Source: a virus
DNA length: 25,167 nt
IMG/VR virus record: IMGVR_UViG_3300047678_000277
Coordinates: 1-25,167 of that record
Reading direction: 5' to 3' (one strand)
Both the position numbers and the translations under genes were made by a program. The notes beneath the pieces are model-generated. The model was not told the origin of the DNA. It was given only the letters and a program-made list of their open reading frames with translations, and made no database searches. Numbering within the stretch: position 1 is the stretch's first letter; each line of letters begins with the position of its first letter. Below, in pieces: positions 1 through 5,329 of the stretch.

Positions 1-149
1 CAGCCAGTGAATATCTTGAGTGGCTGGTGTTGTGCCAGCGATTTTCTGCGCCGGAGGCGGTGGCGTTGCTGTGCCAGCGCCGAAAACGCGGTGGCCGTGG
101 CGGTGTGCATGTGCTGCCAGACGATGCAGAGTTGCCGCAAGAAGGGTAA
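1..149 (+). CDS. 3' end of an unidentified gene (partial, cut by window edge)
   Basis: The reading frame with codons starting at base 3 is open from the window edge to a TAA at 147-149 and gives about 48 residues. The peptide has a leucine-rich helix-like start (EYLEWLVLCQRF), a basic stretch (QRRKRGGRGG) and an acidic tail. It uses mostly G/C-ending codons, unlike the overlapping frame starting at base 7, which gives a cysteine- and arginine-rich shadow. A hairpin and a strong terminator follow within 100 bases, as expected after the last gene of a transcript. I do not recognise the family. It could be the last gene of the phage left arm or of a neighbouring element. Confidence 0.45.
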   Translation, partial: ASEYLEWLVLCQRFSAPEAVALLCQRRKRGGRGGVHVLPDDAELPQEG

Positions 150-186
150 GTCTGGGGAACAATTATTAGTTCGAGCGCAGAATAAC

Positions 187-205
187 ACCGGTTTGCGAAA
201 CCGGT
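187..205. repeat. Perfect inverted repeat next to the attachment-like core
   Basis: ACCGGTTT and AAACCGGT form an 8-bp perfect inverted repeat around a GCG loop. It lies between the upstream partial gene and the terminator, 67 bases before the tRNA fragment. It could be a protein-binding site, for example an integrase arm or accessory site, or just an RNA hairpin. No function can be assigned from sequence alone. Confidence 0.4.
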
Positions 206-220
206 TCGAATGAACTCCCA

Positions 221-247
221 AACCCGCGTTTTCAACGCGGGTTTTTT
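221..247 (+). terminator. Rho-independent terminator
   Basis: AACCCGCGTT pairs perfectly with AACGCGGGTT around a TTC loop, and a run of six T follows on the + strand. The stem is GC-rich. It would end the transcript of the partial gene that stops at 149. Confidence 0.85.
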
Positions 248-271
248 CATGCGCTGAGTTCAAACGCCGTT

Positions 272-313
272 CTTCGGAACCGAAGGTTGTAGGTTCGAGC
301 CCTACCGGGTGCA
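272..313 (+). other. 3' part of a tRNA-Arg gene: probable phage attachment core (attP or att remnant)
   Basis: The block reads as anticodon loop CTTCGGA (272-278, anticodon TCG), 3' anticodon strand ACCGA, variable loop AGGTT, a perfect T arm (GTAGG-TTCGAGC-CCTAC, 289-305), 3' acceptor strand CGGGTGC and discriminator A (313), then a T run. The 5' anticodon strand would have to be TCGGT but is CCGTT, and no D arm or 5' acceptor (GCACCCG) lies upstream, so the 5' half is missing. A tRNA 3' fragment starting at the anticodon loop is the usual crossover core of tyrosine-integrase elements. The integrase gene at 1810 is on the same side. A core with no 5' tRNA half on its left fits attP in a phage genome, or the right end of another element in tandem. 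Confidence 0.7.
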
Positions 314-355
314 TTTTTACAGCGTTTTCTTCTGCCATTCGGTCGGATTCGAACG

Positions 356-694
356 ATGTGGATGACACTGGTGTACATCGTGGCGTTTGCGGTTGTAGCC
401 GTCATCGTGGCAATTGCGATGTTCTACGTCGTGGTCTTTCTCACGTTTGCTTTTCGAATCGAACGAAAACTTGACGGCGAAGAAGACCGCAAACGGAAGC
501 GGCAGAAGTCGATCGACAAAGAAGAGGACCGAGTCACCAAAAGAAAGCGGAAGAATCGCTTCTGGGACGTGCTGTATCGCGACCGCGAGCCGCCGCCAGC
601 TCCGGTCGAACCTCCAGCCATTGAGCAACAGCAAAAGCGAATCAAACGAATCGCGATGAAGCGCGAAACACCACCGGACTCAACTCCAAAGTGA
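356..694 (+). CDS. Small membrane protein with charged cytoplasmic tail, unknown function
   Basis: The product has 112 residues. Residues 3 to about 34 form one long hydrophobic stretch rich in V, A, I and F, consistent with one long or two closely packed membrane helices. The rest is very hydrophilic, with alternating Lys/Arg and Glu/Asp to about residue 75, then a proline-rich patch (PPPAPVEPP) and a basic end. An ATG at 362 could replace the ATG at 356. No clear ribosome binding site is visible. The gene lies directly after the attachment-like core, a typical place for lysogeny-associated accessory genes. I do not recognise a family; superinfection exclusion is possible but is only a guess from topology and place. 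Confidence 0.5.
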   Translation: MWMTLVYIVAFAVVAVIVAIAMFYVVVFLTFAFRIERKLDGEEDRKRKRQKSIDKEEDRVTKRKRKNRFWDVLYRDREPPPAPVEPPAIEQQQKRIKRIAMKRETPPDSTPK

Positions 695-742
695 AAAACG
701 GAAACGACAACTCACCAATCATATCGGCAATTCGCGTTCAGA

Positions 743-775
743 TGACATTGCCATTTGTCAGATAAAGGTTACAAT
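743..775 (+). promoter_or_regulatory. Promoter with overlapping inverted repeat before the HTH gene
   Basis: TTGCCA (748-753) and TACAAT (770-775) are spaced by 16 bases and resemble a sigma-70 promoter. The -10 box ends 4 bases before the ATG at 780, so the transcript would be leaderless or nearly so. TGACA (743-747) and TGTCA (756-760) form an inverted repeat across the -35 box. The same half-sites recur downstream of the gene, which suggests autoregulation by the encoded HTH protein. Confidence 0.5.
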
Positions 776-779
776 CGCT

Positions 780-1031
780 ATGGCCAAAAGATCAACCCAA
801 ACAACGGTGAACCCAGTGGACGAATTCTTCGAACAACTCAATCAGTACTTCGAGGATCGTGATTCCTTGTCAATCGCGCAGGTTGCCGCTGCGGCTGGAA
901 TTAGCCGACAGCACCTCTACGAAGTCAAGGACAGACGATCGAAGCCGTCGTGGGAATTGGTGGTGAAACTCACCGAAATTATCGGCGGAGAAGTTCATCT
1001 GAAATTTCCAAAAAAAGCCTGTCATATTTAA
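780..1031 (+). CDS. Small helix-turn-helix DNA-binding protein, probable phage regulator
   Basis: The product has 83 residues. A helix-turn-helix is visible at about residues 31-52 (IAQVAAAAGISRQHLYEVKD), with the alanine-rich first helix, the glycine turn and the polar recognition helix typical of Cro/C1 (XRE) or LacI-like folds. It is followed by a helical segment ending in a short beta-like EVHLKF. There is no ligand-binding or cleavage domain, so it is a Cro-sized or antirepressor-sized regulator rather than a full repressor. It sits between two promoter-like sequences that both contain TGACA/TGTCA inverted repeats, the probable operators. It most likely controls its own gene and the next promoter. 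Confidence 0.75.
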   Translation: MAKRSTQTTVNPVDEFFEQLNQYFEDRDSLSIAQVAAAAGISRQHLYEVKDRRSKPSWELVVKLTEIIGGEVHLKFPKKACHI

Positions 1032-1060
1032 TTGACAAGCTGTCAACTATACATTACAAA
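1032..1060 (+). promoter_or_regulatory. Strong promoter with operator-like palindrome
   Basis: A consensus -35 box TTGACA (1032-1037) is followed after 17 bases by TACAAA (1055-1060). The -35 box is the left half of the perfect palindrome TTGACA-AGC-TGTCAA (1032-1046), which matches the TGACA/TGTCA half-sites found before the HTH gene. It starts one base after the HTH stop codon. A protein bound here would block polymerase. The HTH protein encoded just upstream is the obvious candidate. Confidence 0.6.
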
Positions 1061-1061
1061 T

Positions 1062-1147
1062 CACCCCGTCAGACAGAGGGGTGGTTGAACACAACAACAA
1101 CAAACAGCCCGCTGATCTGGCATGGATCAGCGGGCTGTCTTCGTTTT
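1062..1147 (+). ncRNA. Possible small RNA between promoter and terminator
   Basis: From the promoter at 1032-1060 to the T run at 1143-1147 there is room for a transcript of about 80 bases and no credible reading frame. The segment holds a short hairpin (CACCCC 1062-1067 with GGGGTG 1078-1083), an unpaired A/C-rich linker around 1088-1103 and a strong terminator hairpin. This is the layout of many bacterial small RNAs. The expected start, about 7 bases after the -10 box, would fall near 1067 and would remove part of the first hairpin. It may equally be an attenuated leader of the following genes. Confidence 0.4.
1104..1147 (+). terminator. Rho-independent terminator
   Basis: Bases 1104-1117 pair perfectly with 1125-1138 over 14 bp around a 7-base loop, and CTTCG plus a T run follows. 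This is among the strongest hairpins in the window. It separates the HTH/promoter region from the tRNA-like gene. Confidence 0.85.
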
Positions 1148-1187
1148 TGCACTTCCAGAATAACACCCGACCGATGCTGATCCGAAT

Positions 1188-1262
1188 TGCAGGCTCGACT
1201 AACCGGATAAGTCGCGTGGCTCCCAAGGCCGCGAAATGAGGGTTCAATTCCTTCGCTTGCAA
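1188..1262 (+). tRNA. tRNA-like cloverleaf, isotype uncertain
   Basis: A complete 75-base cloverleaf can be drawn. The acceptor TGCAGGC (1188-1194) pairs with GCTTGCA (1255-1261), one G-T pair included, and the discriminator is A. The D arm is GACT/AGTC around AACCGGATA, which has the GG pair. The anticodon stem is GTGGC/GCCGC, the variable loop GAAAT, and the T arm GAGGG-TTCAATT-CCTTC has a normal T loop. The anticodon loop TCCCAAG has C where U33 is expected; read by position the anticodon is CCA, while CCC would need a badly paired stem. CCA is not encoded. It may be a phage tRNA, a decayed tRNA-Gly or a tRNA mimic. It stands alone between the terminator and the gene at 1305. Confidence 0.6.
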
Positions 1263-1304
1263 CTGCGGAATTTCGGATCTCAAATCTCAAATCGGGGGCA
1301 AACG

Positions 1305-1532
1305 ATGACAATTTTCAAAAACCCGCCAGCGCGGGCGTTCGAATGGGCGACGATCTTCTTCGCGGCTGAACAACTGAATATCGATCGTGACGCGATACAC
1401 GCGGCCATCGCGATTGACGCGATTGACAGCCAATGGATGGACTCCGGACTCCGGGACGTCCTGTGCATCGATCTGATTCAGGCGCGGAAGTACTTCGCTC
1501 ACCAGGCAAGTGAAATACCCCAGGCCGGGTAG
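1305..1532 (+). CDS. Small hypothetical phage protein
   Basis: The product has 75 residues if translation starts at the ATG at 1305, which has a GGGGGC ribosome binding site 6 bases upstream. A longer frame opens at 1236, but that would begin inside the tRNA-like sequence. The middle is alanine- and isoleucine-rich and predicted helical, with IDAIDSQWMDSGL and a C-terminal helix. There is no membrane span or signal. The 13-base sequence TCAAATCTCAAAT just before the binding site (1280-1292) recurs before the ParB-like gene at 5331-5343. I do not recognise the family. Confidence 0.55.
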   Translation: MTIFKNPPARAFEWATIFFAAEQLNIDRDAIHAAIAIDAIDSQWMDSGLRDVLCIDLIQARKYFAHQASEIPQAG

Positions 1533-1681
1533 GCCTGCTACGCGAGGCCTTGAGCGATCCAACCGGAAAAGGATAACAGGCCGAAAGTCAGTGGAGCGGA
1601 ATCCGGACAGCCGCTGAGTGCACAGGACAAGCGAATTCACGGACGCAACGGAGTTTTTGCAATGAACGAGTCACGCAAAGC

Positions 1682-1795
1682 ATGGGGGTTGACCGGCACG
1701 GACTGTTGCCGAAACCAGACAAGACCGAAGATCCTGCTCGGATTGAGTACCGAGACCGGGATTATCGGGAAATCTCCTGTTCAGGGACTGGATAG
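1682..1795 (+). CDS. Possible small hydrophilic protein upstream of integrase
   Basis: This frame gives 37 residues, is very charged (PKPDKTEDPARIEYRDRDY) and ends 14 bases before the GTG start of the integrase. The position and size suit an excisionase or other small early protein, but no helix-turn-helix can be seen, so no function is claimed. A competing ATG at 1662 opens a different frame that runs on antisense-free through the integrase and looks like a shadow. The weak binding site makes this call tentative. Confidence 0.3.
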   Translation: MGVDRHGLLPKPDKTEDPARIEYRDRDYREISCSGTG

Positions 1796-1809
1796 CAACG
1801 GCACTGTGA

Positions 1810-3156
1810 GTGTCGGCGATATCCGCCCTGGAGAACTCATCCGTGATTGCACCCGTCCCGTTGCAAGAGTCGCCAAGAATGCGACTCGAATTGAATTTGA
1901 CCGCGTCACCGGAGCTGATGGAGTGCCTGCGGATGCTGATTTCAACGACGATGACCGCCGACAGTTCGCAGATGTTGCAGTGCTCATTTACCTGGCCGCA
2001 GTTGCCGGACGAATTCGAGCCCATCGAGCGGCTGCCGGTGGCAAACAGCCGATCGGAGAAAACATTCCTGTCCCTCTTCTTATCGGAGATTCTGCCGAGT
2101 CTGGAAATCGAGGACAAGGCGTCGACGATCAGCGGATACCGCACGGCCGTCAAGCACTTTTGCGACTGGTTCGACGGGCTCAAAACACCCCGCGAAATGG
2201 AGCCGAATTCGACGTGCGCAAAAAACAACCGTCGGTCTCGGGGACCGACGGTTATGGATTTGGAAAAACACCCGACATTGCTGGCCAAATTCTACGTATT
2301 TTCCCTGAAGAATGGCGGTGTGAAGACGGCTTCGAACAAGATCAAAAGTCTGCGCACGATCTGGCGCAGAATGTTCGCCGCCGGACACATCAAAAAGCCA
2401 CTTCCAGAAATGCGATCGCGCCTCATTCGCAAGCAACAGAAAATCGAAACGGTCAAACAAGTCCCGATGCCGGCCAGCAACGAAGAAATCGACCGACTGC
2501 TGACGGCAGCCATCGAGATTCGCGACACACTGACCTGGCCGAATGTCGACGACCTGGAGCCGTTTCAGTTCTGGTGGAACGTGATCGCGATCTGCACCGT
2601 TCACGGTTTCCGGCCAGGCGACATCTGGCCCCGCGAATCCAGGAGTGGCCTGGGCTTGCTGTGGTCCGAAGTTTTCCGCAGCCCGTCGCCGCCGCTGGCA
2701 GGCGGCAATCAGTTGCAGGCCAATTGGGAATTCGGCTGGATCAAAAAGCGCACGAACAAAACCGGCGAAACGCTGATTGCGCCGATGAGTCCGCACCTGC
2801 GCTGGCTGGTCGATCAGTGCGACGGTCTCGACAAGGCTCGCGTGTTTCCGCTTCCCTACAACGGAAAGTTCTGGGATCGGGAGTTCGGCAGGATCCGGAC
2901 GCAGGCGAATTTGCCGCACGTCTCGCTCTGCGACGGCGCTCCGTCGCATTCGCTCCGAAAAACTGCCGCCACCAAATGGAAGCGCGCCGTCAATCGCGCC
3001 GCTTCGAGTCACATGATGTGTCACGCCATCGACGCGAGCGAAGACCAGGCCAGCGACATCACCGAGCGTCACTACAGCGGAGCCGACATTCTCCGCGAGA
3101 TCGTCGCCGGCTTCCCGACGCTGCTGGCAGACCTGCCAGCCAGCATTCGCTGCTGA
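1810..3156 (+). CDS. int: Tyrosine-family site-specific recombinase (phage integrase)
   Basis: The product has 448 residues. The N-terminal core-binding part runs from about residue 83 to 195 (TISGYRTAVKHFCDWF). The catalytic domain shows Arg268 in GFRPGD, a lysine around 313-317, the His-x-x-Arg box at His380/Arg383 (HSLRK), His405, and Tyr422 in TERHY as the likely nucleophile. These are the conserved residues of tyrosine recombinases that join attP and attB. The gap His405-Tyr422 is longer than the usual nine or so residues. The frame opens with GTG at 1810 directly after an in-frame TGA; ATG 1879 (residue 24), with AAGAG upstream, is an alternative start. The tRNA 3' fragment at 272-313 is a plausible substrate. 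A 16-bp palindrome follows 6 bases after the stop. Confidence 0.93.
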   Translation: MSAISALENSSVIAPVPLQESPRMRLELNLTASPELMECLRMLISTTMTADSSQMLQCSFTWPQLPDEFEPIERLPVANSRSEKTFLSLFLSEILPSLEIEDKASTISGYRTAVKHFCDWFDGLKTPREMEPNSTCAKNNRRSRGPTVMDLEKHPTLLAKFYVFSLKNGGVKTASNKIKSLRTIWRRMFAAGHIKKPLPEMRSRLIRKQQKIETVKQVPMPASNEEIDRLLTAAIEIRDTLTWPNVDDLEPFQFWWNVIAICTVHGFRPGDIWPRESRSGLGLLWSEVFRSPSPPLAGGNQLQANWEFGWIKKRTNKTGETLIAPMSPHLRWLVDQCDGLDKARVFPLPYNGKFWDREFGRIRTQANLPHVSLCDGAPSHSLRKTAATKWKRAVNRAASSHMMCHAIDASEDQASDITERHYSGADILREIVAGFPTLLADLPASIRC

Positions 3157-3161
3157 GCCGT

Positions 3162-3177
3162 CATTTCGATCGAAATG
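3162..3177. repeat. 16-bp palindrome CATTTCGATCGAAATG, copy 1
   Basis: A perfect palindrome lies 6 bases after the integrase stop codon. An identical copy is at 5302-5317, also just after a stop codon. No T run follows, so a terminator role is unlikely; a protein-binding site is more likely. Confidence 0.7.
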
Positions 3178-3194
3178 GGGGCGGCAAATGAACA

Positions 3195-3502
3195 GTGAAA
3201 AATTCTGGATGGTTCTTGGCTCTGGACCGCCACATCACAGACACCCATCTAACTCGACACGATGTCGAAGGCATCGCCGGAAGCGGCCGAGGACTGGCAG
3301 CGGCTGCTTCTCGCGGCCGTTCGCGAACTGTAACGCTCAAAATGGACGTGTACCCGCATCCGAGCGACAAAGACGACGTCCTGATTGAGCCCACCGTCAC
3401 AACGAAGACACCCGCGCGAAAGCATGCCGTATTCCGCAGCATGATCAGCGCAGGCCAGTTGCTGCTGAAAAGTTCGTCGACGACGATCAGGACGCGGCAT
3501 AA
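3195..3502 (+). CDS. Small phage gene with an apparent frame change
   Basis: From the GTG at 3195 (GGGGGCGG upstream) the frame reads NSGWFLALD, then a helical segment, then RSRTVTLKMDVYPHPSDKDD and VLIEPTVTTKTP, a convincing beta-rich small protein with good codon use. Past about 3440 this frame becomes a serine/arginine-rich run that crosses a long hairpin and overlaps csrA to 3656, which looks unnatural. The -1 frame, open from 3389, instead reads RRPVAAEKFVDDDQDAA and stops at TAA 3500-3502. The simplest reading is one gene of about 100 residues with a frameshift between 3389 and about 3460. It may be a mutation, a sequencing error or programmed; no classic slippery heptamer was found. 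Function unknown. Confidence 0.4.
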
Positions 3503-3551
3503 ACGACAGAAGCCGAGCCGGCGGCTGCCCGGCAACAAAGCCTCCCCCGAG

Positions 3552-3585
3552 ATCCGGACGAGTCGCCTCACCGACTCGTCCGGAT
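3552..3585 (+). promoter_or_regulatory. Long perfect hairpin upstream of csrA-like gene
   Basis: Bases 3552-3565 and 3572-3585 are perfectly complementary over 14 bp around the 6-base loop CCTCAC. It is followed by TTCAAAAATCC rather than a T run, so as a + strand terminator it is weak. It lies 34 bases before the CsrA-like start codon and the stem contains GGA (3556-3558 and 3582-3584), the core of CsrA-type binding sites. It could end the preceding transcript or control csrA translation. Confidence 0.55.
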
Positions 3586-3619
3586 TCAAAAATCCACTTC
3601 CAAAAAAGGAACTGCCGTT

Positions 3620-3826
3620 ATGTTGGTGCTCTCAAGACAAACCAGCGAATCGCTGACATTCTTCGTACGCGGCGTGACGTTCGAAGTCACCGTCAAAGAA
3701 ATTCGCGGAAACAAGGTGCGGCTGTCGACCGACGCGAACCCGGCAGACGTGCGAGTCGTACGTTCGGAGCTGTTTCTTCCGGCACCGCAGTTTTCAGCGG
3801 CTGATGCCTCTACTTTGAAAGGCTGA
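3620..3826 (+). CDS. csrA: CsrA/RsmA-like RNA-binding translational regulator
   Basis: The product has 68 residues, the normal CsrA length. It begins MLVLSR like almost all members, has GNKVRL at 30-35 (E. coli CsrA has GNQVRI), and VRVVRSEL at 44-51, placing Arg48 at the site of the RNA-binding Arg44; Arg6 and Leu4 are also kept. The usual GE.I.IGD turn is replaced by TSESLTFFVRGV and the usual proline after the alanine is shifted, so this is a divergent member. CsrA dimers bind GGA motifs near ribosome binding sites and change translation or mRNA stability. An AAAAAAGGAA binding site precedes the ATG and itself contains GGA, so autoregulation is plausible. The next gene starts 3 bases after the stop. 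Confidence 0.85.
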   Translation: MLVLSRQTSESLTFFVRGVTFEVTVKEIRGNKVRLSTDANPADVRVVRSELFLPAPQFSAADASTLKG

Positions 3827-3829
3827 CTG

Positions 3830-4069
3830 ATGCTGACTGCCCATCTTTGCGGCGACAAGCTGATGATTTCTGACAGCGACAAGCTGATCGCGAAACTGCC
3901 AGCGATCATGCTCAAGCGTTCCGGTGTGGAGCGTCTCTCGCTGGAGCTGGATACGCTCAACCGCGACGGCCGCCAGAAATCGCTCGACCTGTACCTGCGC
4001 GGCCTGGTCTCAGCGATCCGACTCCTGGAACCCGGCGGCATTGTCTCGCAACCGGAGGGCGAGCTGTGA
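3830..4069 (+). CDS. Small hypothetical protein, co-transcribed with csrA-like gene
   Basis: The product has 79 residues, soluble and predicted mainly helical, with many charged residues and leucines (RSGVERLSLELDTLNRDGRQ). Its start is 3 bases after the CsrA-like stop, and its stop overlaps the next start by 4 bases (a GTGA-type junction, 4066-4069), so the three genes are translationally coupled. The family is not recognised. The tight coupling suggests a function with CsrA or with the replication-like protein that follows. Confidence 0.65.
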   Translation: MLTAHLCGDKLMISDSDKLIAKLPAIMLKRSGVERLSLELDTLNRDGRQKSLDLYLRGLVSAIRLLEPGGIVSQPEGEL

Positions 4070-5298
4070 TTCCTGAAGACACCAGCGAAATCAGAATCCC
4101 GATCGGCAAGGAACTCGTCGATCTCAGCACGGAATTCGTTATATCAAACCCAAACAATGACCCGCTGCGAATCGATTGCCGATCTGCAGTTGTAAGGTTC
4201 AGAGATCACGGAAGACCGGACATGAAGTCAAACCAAAAAACTTTCGATTTTGACATCGCAACACTCAATCACTGCATTTCGAGAATCGTTCCTAAACGCA
4301 AACGGACGGTCTTTCGCGGCCTGCTGTTCGCAGCCGCGAACGAGCCGCGTCTAGTCGATGCCATTGACGAGCAGGGATTTATTCTGATGACGGTCTCGAT
4401 CGACAAGGTTGCCGCCTGGGCGAGCGTTACGCCGCGAGCCATCCGAATCAACGTCGATCGAGTCCGCGCTGAAGAGCCTGGGATTCTGGAGCAATCCGCG
4501 ACCGTCAACACGGCTGCCGAATGGATGTTCCGCATCGGCTCTGTGATCCCGGAATCGGCGATTGCGTGGTTCATAGATCTGGTCGAAAACAGCAAAAGTT
4601 CACCCCGGACGTTTGAAAAGTTCAGGGTGAACTTTTCAAAAGTTCAGGGTGAACTTTCGACAGCGCGGGGTGAACTTTCGGCAGAAGTTCACCCCAAAGT
4701 TCAGGGTGAACTTTTAGACCTCTCTTCTAATAGCATGAAGCATGCTGTACATGCTAATAAAACACATGCTCAGCATGAGTCTTTGAAAAGTTCTTCGGAA
4801 TCGCAGTCGACGAAACCGAAATCCAGCGCGGTCAGTTTCCGAAACATCACCGCCGCACACGTCGACCAGATCGTGAAACGCAGGGACGTCGAATTGTTCG
4901 ATCGGTACTTCCGCGACCTGGTCAAAAAAGAATGGGCTCGCACCGACGATTCCGACCGCGACCGCCAGCGATTGGCCGCATTGTTCCACCAGGTTGCGAG
5001 AGTTGACGAAGCCGATTGTCCTGGCAGCGTGATCTATGCTGCGTGGAAATCCCGCGACGTGATGGGCGAAGATTCCGCCGGGAAACCGCTGGGACTGCGA
5101 TTGTCGGACGACGACGAAGATTTTGCCCGCGAACTGCTGCGAGTTCGCAGCGATCCGGCCCGGTCGGCAGCCGCTCCGATGCTGAAGCCGAGCGTCAGTG
5201 AGTCGCTGACACCGGAGCAGCTCCGCAAACAGGCGGAGATTCGCGAAAGTTACCTCAAGCAAGTGGCTGTGATGCAGCGGAATGCAGCGCCGCACTAA
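4066..5298 (+). CDS. Probable phage replication initiator (lambda O-like organisation)
   Basis: The product has 410 residues. Residues about 100-140 look like a winged or plain helix-turn-helix (SIDKVAAWASVTPRAIRINV). Residues 177-217 are a repetitive low-complexity linker (FSKVQGELS, ARGELS, PKVQGELL) because the DNA there is a cluster of inverted repeats. The C-terminal part from about 265 is a charged helical domain ending in EQLRKQAEIRESYLKQ. A DNA-binding N-terminus, a linker containing the repeats, and a C-terminal partner-binding domain is the layout of lambda O-type initiators, whose binding sites lie inside their own gene. I see no ATPase or helicase motifs, so a helicase must come from the host or elsewhere. 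The start GTG overlaps the previous gene by 4 bases. The assignment rests on organisation, not on a recognised family signature. Confidence 0.6.
   Translation: MIPEDTSEIRIPIGKELVDLSTEFVISNPNNDPLRIDCRSAVVRFRDHGRPDMKSNQKTFDFDIATLNHCISRIVPKRKRTVFRGLLFAAANEPRLVDAIDEQGFILMTVSIDKVAAWASVTPRAIRINVDRVRAEEPGILEQSATVNTAAEWMFRIGSVIPESAIAWFIDLVENSKSSPRTFEKFRVNFSKVQGELSTARGELSAEVHPKVQGELLDLSSNSMKHAVHANKTHAQHESLKSSSESQSTKPKSSAVSFRNITAAHVDQIVKRRDVELFDRYFRDLVKKEWARTDDSDRDRQRLAALFHQVARVDEADCPGSVIYAAWKSRDVMGEDSAGKPLGLRLSDDDEDFARELLRVRSDPARSAAAPMLKPSVSESLTPEQLRKQAEIRESYLKQVAVMQRNAAPH
4594..4715. repeat. Iteron-like repeat cluster: candidate replication origin
   Basis: Nine copies of the half-site AAGTTCA (or its complement TGAACTT) occur in 122 bases. 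They are arranged as a single site at 4594-4606, a palindrome 4615-4637 with 10-bp arms (GAAAAGTTCA/TGAACTTTTC around GGG), a second palindrome 4638-4657, an 11-bp inverted pair 4667-4677/4685-4695 (GGGGTGAACTT/AAGTTCACCCC), and a palindrome 4696-4715. All lie within the coding sequence of the initiator-like gene and an A/T-richer stretch follows, as in lambdoid origins. Confidence 0.75.
4732..4777. repeat. CATGCT/AGCATG repeats in A/T-rich stretch beside the iterons
   Basis: Five sites occur: AGCATG (4732), AGCATGCT (4739), CATGCT (4750), CATGCT (4765) and AGCATG (4772); the last two form the palindrome CATGCT-C-AGCATG. They sit in an A/T-rich stretch directly after the AAGTTCA cluster, where an origin unwinding region would be expected. 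A further GAAAAGTTC is at about 4784-4792. Confidence 0.6.
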
Positions 5299-5301
5299 AT
5301 T

Positions 5302-5317
5302 CATTTCGATCGAAATG
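5302..5317. repeat. 16-bp palindrome CATTTCGATCGAAATG, copy 2
   Basis: This copy is identical to the one at 3162-3177 and starts 4 bases after the stop codon of the initiator-like gene, 50 bases before the ParB-like start. Given the ParB-like gene next to it, it is a candidate centromere-like (parS) or operator site. Confidence 0.7.
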
Positions 5318-5329
5318 TGTGTTCTGAAT

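Noticed and set aside
155-219. Possible tRNA near the terminator (hairpin plus GGTTCGAAT-like T loop)
   Set aside because: Too short and no T arm or acceptor pairing can be drawn; only the 187-205 hairpin is real.
1662-3191. A 509-residue + strand frame covering the integrase
   Set aside because: It overlaps the integrase almost fully, is rich in Arg, Gly and Ala in its second half, and has no recognisable domain; the integrase frame carries the catalytic residues.
3262-3333. A 23-residue frame (MSKASPEAAEDWQRLLLAAV)
   Set aside because: It stops after 23 codons and overlaps the better frame that runs from GTG 3195; its look is probably a result of the GC-rich sequence.
3552-3585. A rho-independent terminator before csrA
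   Set aside because: The stem is strong but the following TTCAAAAATCC lacks a T run on the + strand; recorded as a regulatory hairpin instead.
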